Source: a virus. From it: a DNA stretch of 64,000 bases. The DNA is taken from the IMG/VR virus record IMGVR_UViG_3300025121_000886, positions 1 to 64,000 of that record; one strand, 5' to 3'. This document shows, in pieces, positions 59,482-64,000 of this stretch. A model generated the notes under the pieces. The model made no database searches. It was given only the letters and a program-made list of their open reading frames with translations, and had not been told where the DNA came from. The first letter of the stretch is position 1. Each line of letters opens with the position of its first letter. Made by a program: the position numbers and the translations under genes.

Positions 59482-60192
59482 ATGTCTGAAGAATATAAAA
59501 TTATAAATTTTACTGACACAACAGTTCATGTTGCTGGGAAGGATATATCTGTAGGTGGTTATAAATTATACGATTCTAAGGTAATAGAAGATCCTAAAAT
59601 ACAGGCAAAGATCGAAGCTTTAAGAGTCTCTGGACACATTGTTGTAGAATATCAGGGAGTACAGATTACTGAGGATATTTTCTCAAAAAGTTACAGGCGT
59701 CCGGGTGCTCAAATACATGGAACATCTTTTCCAACCACACCACATACAGGCCAAGTATTTTTAAGAACTGATCTCAATATCTATTATTATTGGGATGGAA
59801 CAACTTGGTCTGCCTTTTCCTCTCTAGGTTCAGGATTACCTAAAATAGTAACAGTATGTCATGCTGGCCTAGTAGAAAAAACTGTAACAACCTATTTATT
59901 AGGGTCTGCAACATCGGGTATACCCCTACAAGCATGTAAATTAGACTTTGTTAATATAACAGCTTATGTTGCACCTGGAGCTGGACAGAGCATAACTGTA
60001 AGTGTTATAAACATAACAACGGCTTCTACAAAAACTTATTTATTGGAAAATGATGAAAAATATCATGAATACATAATAGTTGCGGCAAATCTAACATTTT
60101 CAGCAGATGATGAATTGGTGATATCAACGACATCTACAGATGGAAGTATCGGTCAAGATATAAATATTGCACTTCGTTTTAATGAACCATAA
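59482..60192 (+). CDS. small fibre-family protein C with WDGTTW unit, 236 aa
   Basis: Third member: the short N-terminal part IINFTDTTVHVAGKDISVGG and SGHIVVEYQGVQIT aligns with A and B. It is then joined to a GQVFLRTDLNIYYYWDGTTW unit, the same Y-x-W-D-G-x-x-W type as the four units in the 53774 spike. A C-terminal beta domain follows. This suggests shuffling of building blocks between fibre genes. Good GGAGGG-like site before the ATG (59482) after a 70-base gap. Confidence 0.62.
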   Translation: MSEEYKIINFTDTTVHVAGKDISVGGYKLYDSKVIEDPKIQAKIEALRVSGHIVVEYQGVQITEDIFSKSYRRPGAQIHGTSFPTTPHTGQVFLRTDLNIYYYWDGTTWSAFSSLGSGLPKIVTVCHAGLVEKTVTTYLLGSATSGIPLQACKLDFVNITAYVAPGAGQSITVSVINITTASTKTYLLENDEKYHEYIIVAANLTFSADDELVISTTSTDGSIGQDINIALRFNEP

Positions 60193-60211
60193 ATAATTTA
60201 AGGAAAATAAT

Positions 60212-60706
60212 ATGAATATAAATAGTTCATTCTCAACGGTAATAAATGGACTTAAAGTTAAAGGAAAACATTCTTTAGCAAAAAAAGTTCAGGAAAAAAT
60301 GAAAAAGTTAATGGCAGATGTTATAAAAACTGCTGGCTTTAAATTCACAAGGATATGGATAGATAGTCATCATGGACCCTCTTTAGCTATTAATTTCAAA
60401 GATGAATTACATTATGTAGGTGGTGCGAACTCAAGAGATATGGAAGTTGTTGTTCAAGGAAATGATTTGTATATTGATACACATGTTCCAAATCAAGACA
60501 TAAGGTCTTGTGAACTTCATGAACTTGGTAAAGGTGATATCCTCAGAGCTGAAATATTTGAAAGAGGAAGTGATCAATATGGAGAAAAAGTAGAAATATA
60601 CTCTTGTACCAGAGAAATGACCTTCCAGGGCGAAGATTATACAGAAGAGATTGCTAATATGGATACAAAAGAATTTATAGATTATGCAGAAAACTATATG
60701 TTTTAA
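60212..60706 (+). CDS. tagged hypothetical protein, 164 aa
   Basis: Residues 5-34 are the hairpin (FSTVINGLKVKGKHSLAKK then VQEKMKKLM). The rest is a mixed domain with FTRIWIDSHHGPSLAINF, MEVVVQGNDLYIDTHVP and an acidic C-terminus. An AAGGAAA site precedes the ATG. Lies among fibre genes; function unknown. Confidence 0.58.
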   Translation: MNINSSFSTVINGLKVKGKHSLAKKVQEKMKKLMADVIKTAGFKFTRIWIDSHHGPSLAINFKDELHYVGGANSRDMEVVVQGNDLYIDTHVPNQDIRSCELHELGKGDILRAEIFERGSDQYGEKVEIYSCTREMTFQGEDYTEEIANMDTKEFIDYAENYMF

Positions 60707-60747
60707 CATAATTCTAAAATTTTTATGTCAAATATTGGAGAAATTAT

Positions 60748-61191
60748 ATGAATCAATTAAATACCCTAAAAGATATATTTAGAACAGCCCAGATGCTTGA
60801 AAAAGATGGTCATGGTATAGAATCTATAAAACTATACTCTAACATTTTGAATATGCTTGGAGAGAAAGATCCCTGCAATAAAATCATAAAAGATATTGAG
60901 GAAAAATATGAATCATATCAAGACCATTTTCAGAAAACAGGGTCTGAAAAAGTTAGTCCTAATCAAAAAAAGAGACAGTCTTTACAAAAAAGCATAGACA
61001 AAATTGTAGAGATCATAAGTGCTATGAGAGCAGCTAGAAAACCTTTATTAGCTAAATTACATGGCAGTATTTTACCAAAACTTGCTTTAGGACTTCGTTT
61101 AAAATTAAAGATATTAGCTGATAAAATAAAAAAGTTAGAAGAAAAAGTAGAAAAGTTACGAGAACAAAAGAAAAAAATTGCTGACAAATAA
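60748..61191 (+). CDS. tagged coiled-coil protein, 147 aa
   Basis: Residues 4-33 are the hairpin (LKDIFRTAQMLEKDGHGIE then SIKLYSNILNML). The C-terminal half is a lysine/glutamate coiled coil (LKILADKIKKLEEKVEKLR). The central QKKRQSLQKSIDKIVEI resembles the minus-strand tagged coils at 26676 and 27115. It ends five bases before the glycosyltransferase gene. Confidence 0.6.
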   Translation: MNQLNTLKDIFRTAQMLEKDGHGIESIKLYSNILNMLGEKDPCNKIIKDIEEKYESYQDHFQKTGSEKVSPNQKKRQSLQKSIDKIVEIISAMRAARKPLLAKLHGSILPKLALGLRLKLKILADKIKKLEEKVEKLREQKKKIADK

Positions 61192-61196
61192 TTGAA

Positions 61197-61955
61197 ATGT
61201 TCTCAATCTTAATCCCAACCTGTATTCAAAGACTTTCTATAACAAAAGATTTAATACTTCAGATCATAAAGACAAATCCACAAACCATAAAAGATAATCT
61301 ATTAAAAATATACATGACATTACACATCCCCCGTCTTGATAAGCATAATGCCAAGATTATAGAAGAATTATCTTATATAAAAGAGATAAAAATAATCTAC
61401 CCCAAAAATACTCACATCTCAAAAAACTTAAATATTATGTTAACAACAGCCTTACATGAAAATATATCAGATGAATTATATCTCATTAAAATAGATGACG
61501 ACACATATCCACTAGAAAATGATTGGTTAAATGTATATAGAGAAGTATATAATAGAATACCGGGTGTCGGAGTATTATATTCTTGTAAAACTTTAACTGA
61601 AATATATGAAAGGCTTCTTAATAATATTGGAATAACAAGTCAAGAAAAAAGCGGTATGCTTATGTTTTTCAATAGAAAAATAATTAATAAATTGGGTGGT
61701 TTTCAGGAATTGCTTGATCCTTATGGTAATGAAGACCTCGATTTCTTACTTCGTTCTGAACTTTCCGGTCTTAATAATTATGGAGTTCTTAGAACGGGAG
61801 ATCACGGTATCTCAGTAAAACATGGAAAAGAAGTATATCCCAAATTAAACAGTTGCTTTGATAAAAACGCTAGAGAATTAGCACAAGAAAAATTTCAGAG
61901 TATAAAAAAAGAATATCTGACAAAAAACAGATCAACAAAAATATATTTGGAGTGA
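61197..61955 (+). CDS. GT-A fold (family 2-like) glycosyltransferase
   Basis: A 252-aa protein starting with SILIPTCIQRLS, the first strand of a nucleotide-sugar-binding fold. It has a DDD motif at residues 100-102 (YLIKIDDDTYPLENDW) for metal and sugar nucleotide, and GGFQELLDPYGNEDLDFLL (168-186) with the acidic pair expected to act in catalysis. It lacks a ribosome site of its own and probably depends on coupling to the previous gene. In a fibre cluster it could modify fibres or host surface sugars, or phage DNA if bases are hydroxylated. The acceptor is unknown. Confidence 0.72.
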   Translation: MFSILIPTCIQRLSITKDLILQIIKTNPQTIKDNLLKIYMTLHIPRLDKHNAKIIEELSYIKEIKIIYPKNTHISKNLNIMLTTALHENISDELYLIKIDDDTYPLENDWLNVYREVYNRIPGVGVLYSCKTLTEIYERLLNNIGITSQEKSGMLMFFNRKIINKLGGFQELLDPYGNEDLDFLLRSELSGLNNYGVLRTGDHGISVKHGKEVYPKLNSCFDKNARELAQEKFQSIKKEYLTKNRSTKIYLE

Positions 61956-61957
61956 TT

Positions 61958-62479
61958 ATGGGAAATAATATAAAAACAATAGAATTTGAAAATTTTTTGG
62001 TGTCTAAAAAAGACATGCTAGAAGGTCTAAAATCAATAAAAACGGGAAGATCTAGCAATGAGCCATTATCGTTACCCTCTAAAGTGATAGAAATTCCGGA
62101 CAGAAAAGTATTTTTATACATAGGCTGTATAAAAAAATTGGTGTCCATGATGCTCTATGGAAAATTGTCTACAAAGTGTGAAATGCTTGATATGAACGAG
62201 TCCCAATATTATGAGGTACCTTCTAAGGGAGAAGCATTCATTTTCGATCCTGATGAAAGATATGGTGGTCTAGAAAAGATTATGAAGATGTCTGATCTCG
62301 ATGCATTATCAGCACAGATAAAATTAAATAAACCCCTTAAGAAAATAAAACCCCGTCAAGCAAATTATGATAAAAAACCAACTCTTAGCGACATAGTCTA
62401 TGAACTTGAAATACGTGGGAAGACTGTTTTAGCCGATAAACTCCAAGAAAAAATTCAGGATATTAAAGAGGAGATATAA
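61958..62479 (+). CDS. hypothetical protein with C-terminal hairpin tag, 173 aa
   Basis: ATG 61958 follows TTGGAG; GTG 61952 is in frame and overlaps the previous stop. The N-terminal 130 residues form an unknown alpha/beta domain (KVIEIPDRKVFLYIGCIKKL). At the very end, about residues 142-172, is the helical hairpin (LSDIVYELEIRGKTVLADKL then QEKIQDIKEEI). This is the only C-terminal occurrence, showing that the module is position-independent. Confidence 0.6.
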   Translation: MGNNIKTIEFENFLVSKKDMLEGLKSIKTGRSSNEPLSLPSKVIEIPDRKVFLYIGCIKKLVSMMLYGKLSTKCEMLDMNESQYYEVPSKGEAFIFDPDERYGGLEKIMKMSDLDALSAQIKLNKPLKKIKPRQANYDKKPTLSDIVYELEIRGKTVLADKLQEKIQDIKEEI

Positions 62480-62480
62480 T

Positions 62481-64000
62481 ATGGGATTACATCCAGTAAC
62501 TGGTAGAGATATGGGAAGTTCATGCCTATTAATCGTAGGCACAGATACTCAAACAGCTCAATATAAGACAATGAATGCAGCTTTAACAGAAGCAGCGAGA
62601 ATAAAGGCAGAAGACCCCACAAAATATGTTACCTTAATGCTTCTCCCCGGGAGTTATAATGCTCCAACTTTGACCGTTCCAGACAAAACTTGTATAACTG
62701 GCATTCCTGGAGGTGATGGAGAATCTATAAAAATATTATCTGGTAATTCTCCGTGGGTCATAAATGGAAATTATATAACACTCCAAAATTTGACAATAGA
62801 TGCTACAAATACGTCAGGTATGGTCTTATTAGCTATACACACATCTGCAACAAATGTTTTTGTTAAATCATTAAAATTTGTATGCACCAAGGCAAATACC
62901 ACCTTAATGTCTGTAACAGAATCAACGCGGATTCAATTACAAGATATTAACTTTGATATATCAAATACTGGTGGAGATGTTCTTTTGGTAAATGGATCAT
63001 CTGCTGATGTAATATTAAAAAATATAGCTGGTAGATCATCCGCTTTAATGGATAATGGCTTTAACATACAGGAAGCTAGTATTATTGATATCGATGGTTG
63101 TAATTTAGACATAGACTGTGCTGGAGCAGTAGCTAGGTTAGCTAATATAGCTAATTTATATCTACAAAACTCCAAATTCTCTGGGGGGAGTAGAGGTATT
63201 AAGATAGAAAACTGCCCTGCTTTTGTCGGAAATGGGATCAATGTAAAAAATAATACAGTTTTTAACATAGCTGTTGATGAATCATCCACAGCAAACTCCT
63301 CTACTGGGATGATATCCGTCCTGGGTGACATAAATCCCAATAAAATATACAATAACAGTAATGGTGCATCTATCGCTGCTATGACAAAAAGAGAAGACTC
63401 AATTGATCGTATTCAATACTTAATTGGGTCTCAAGTTGTTGGAAATCAAAAAACACCATCAGAGCTATTTGTAGGTGAAGGATGTCCAGATCCCAGTAAT
63501 TTAACGATTTACCAACGAGACCCCACCAGTATATTTCATAGAATTGACTCCGGTGGATATGGCGATGCCATAACTTTTGACTCCGAGACTGCTGGAAATT
63601 GTCTTTATATTGGTTCAACATTTGTTAGAGGTGCTGAGGCAAAGAGAAAACATTATGGCTTTCAATATGAGCTGTCTCAAACAATGTTGGGTGGTACTAT
63701 TGTATTTGAATACTATGATGGAGCAACCTGGCAAGAATTTGATACAATGACAACGAGCAGTTCATTTGTCAATCCAAGTGAATTATCTTCTAGAATAGGA
63801 AGTTTTGGAAACAATCCTTTTCTGAGACAAGACAAATTAGAAGAATTATACTATTCATTACAACCGTTATCATCAGAATGGGAAGATAACTCTGAACCGG
63901 GAGTCACCTTCAAGTTTATGAGGATTAGAATAACATCTCTATTGACAAGAAAACCCATATTCAAATACATTAGATTACATTGCAACTCTTCTTGTATTAG
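62481..64000 (+). CDS. partial beta-helix tail spike (runs off the window)
   Basis: Open from ATG 62481 (after GAGGAGA) to the last base, 506 codons without a stop. N-terminal residues 10-60 contain an alpha segment and the entry KYVTLMLLPGSYNAPTLTVP. From about 60 to 270 short strands separated by N/D-rich turns (ITLQNLTIDATNTSG, LYLQNSKFSGGSRGIKI) form a right-handed beta-helix. After this a beta domain contains YEYYDGATWQEFDTM, again an aromatic-D-G-x-x-W unit. A second spike or appendage protein beside the 53774 spike. Its C-terminus is not in the window. Confidence 0.78.
   Translation, partial: MGLHPVTGRDMGSSCLLIVGTDTQTAQYKTMNAALTEAARIKAEDPTKYVTLMLLPGSYNAPTLTVPDKTCITGIPGGDGESIKILSGNSPWVINGNYITLQNLTIDATNTSGMVLLAIHTSATNVFVKSLKFVCTKANTTLMSVTESTRIQLQDINFDISNTGGDVLLVNGSSADVILKNIAGRSSALMDNGFNIQEASIIDIDGCNLDIDCAGAVARLANIANLYLQNSKFSGGSRGIKIENCPAFVGNGINVKNNTVFNIAVDESSTANSSTGMISVLGDINPNKIYNNSNGASIAAMTKREDSIDRIQYLIGSQVVGNQKTPSELFVGEGCPDPSNLTIYQRDPTSIFHRIDSGGYGDAITFDSETAGNCLYIGSTFVRGAEAKRKHYGFQYELSQTMLGGTIVFEYYDGATWQEFDTMTTSSSFVNPSELSSRIGSFGNNPFLRQDKLEELYYSLQPLSSEWEDNSEPGVTFKFMRIRITSLLTRKPIFKYIRLHCNSSCI

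Noticed and set aside
1-64000. CRISPR arrays or long direct repeats
   Set aside because: No regularly spaced repeats with spacers were seen; internal repeats are confined to protein-coding acidic and fibre regions.
1-64000. T4-type late promoters (TATAAATA)
   Set aside because: No consistent copies at sensible distances before late genes; AT-rich partial matches are too frequent to mean anything.

Overview
The window is a contiguous piece of an AT-rich genome of a large tailed phage with a contractile tail (myovirus morphology, class Caudoviricetes). It carries a recognisable sheath, tail tube, a very long tape measure, large terminase, portal, prohead protease and major capsid protein, spread over about 60 kb and mixed with many unknown virion-like genes. 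That spacing is typical of jumbo or near-jumbo phages. The host cannot be named from the sequence. Genes start mostly at ATG with AGGAG-like ribosome sites, and TAA, TAG and TGA are all used as stops, so the code looks standard.

Layout. 1-3127 (minus): accessory genes, namely a membrane protein, a DNA methyltransferase interrupted by an in-frame TAG, a small RecA/DnaB-fold ATPase with an Arg in Walker A, and unknowns. 3185-4861 (plus): a Thg1-type 3'-5' nucleotidyltransferase followed by two tandem paralogous unknown proteins. 5142-12101 (plus): start of the tail module, with a giant 1164-aa sheath and the tail tube. 12113-13958 (minus): a small zinc-ribbon gene and an N4-cytosine-type methyltransferase. 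14054-25914 (plus): tail assembly genes, including a strong candidate -1 programmed frameshift between two open frames upstream of an 1879-aa tape measure, then an HNH protein and a baseplate-like protein. 25915-28450 (minus): virion-type genes on the opposite strand. 28559-43245 (plus): packaging and head module (terminase, portal, protease, scaffold candidate, major capsid, acidic accessory proteins). 43249-49792 (plus): a RuvC-like resolvase, Cys-rich and HTH proteins, neck/tail-completion candidates. 49798-49870: one tRNA with anticodon CAU. 50383-51832: a TnpB-only IS200/IS605-type element with its own sigma70-like promoter and 3' hairpins. 51900-64000 (plus): a host-recognition and lysis cluster, with an amidase, beta-helix spikes, collar-fibre-like proteins, a three-member fibre family and a GT-A glycosyltransferase. 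The last gene runs off the window.

The most striking pattern is a short two-helix segment (about 30 residues: hydrophobic heptads, a K-G/N-G/R-G turn, then an A-x-x-L-x-x hydrophobic helix). It recurs in eleven otherwise unrelated proteins, usually at the extreme N-terminus and once at a C-terminus, all scattered through the virion modules. I interpret it as a possible shared address, docking or propeptide module; this is inference. Other points worth checking are the C CCT TTG slippery site with an 11-bp stem, the phage Thg1, a tRNA(CAU) that mixes initiator and elongator features, the TnpB lacking the usual RuvC-II Glu, and the many Cys4 zinc knuckles in structural genes.
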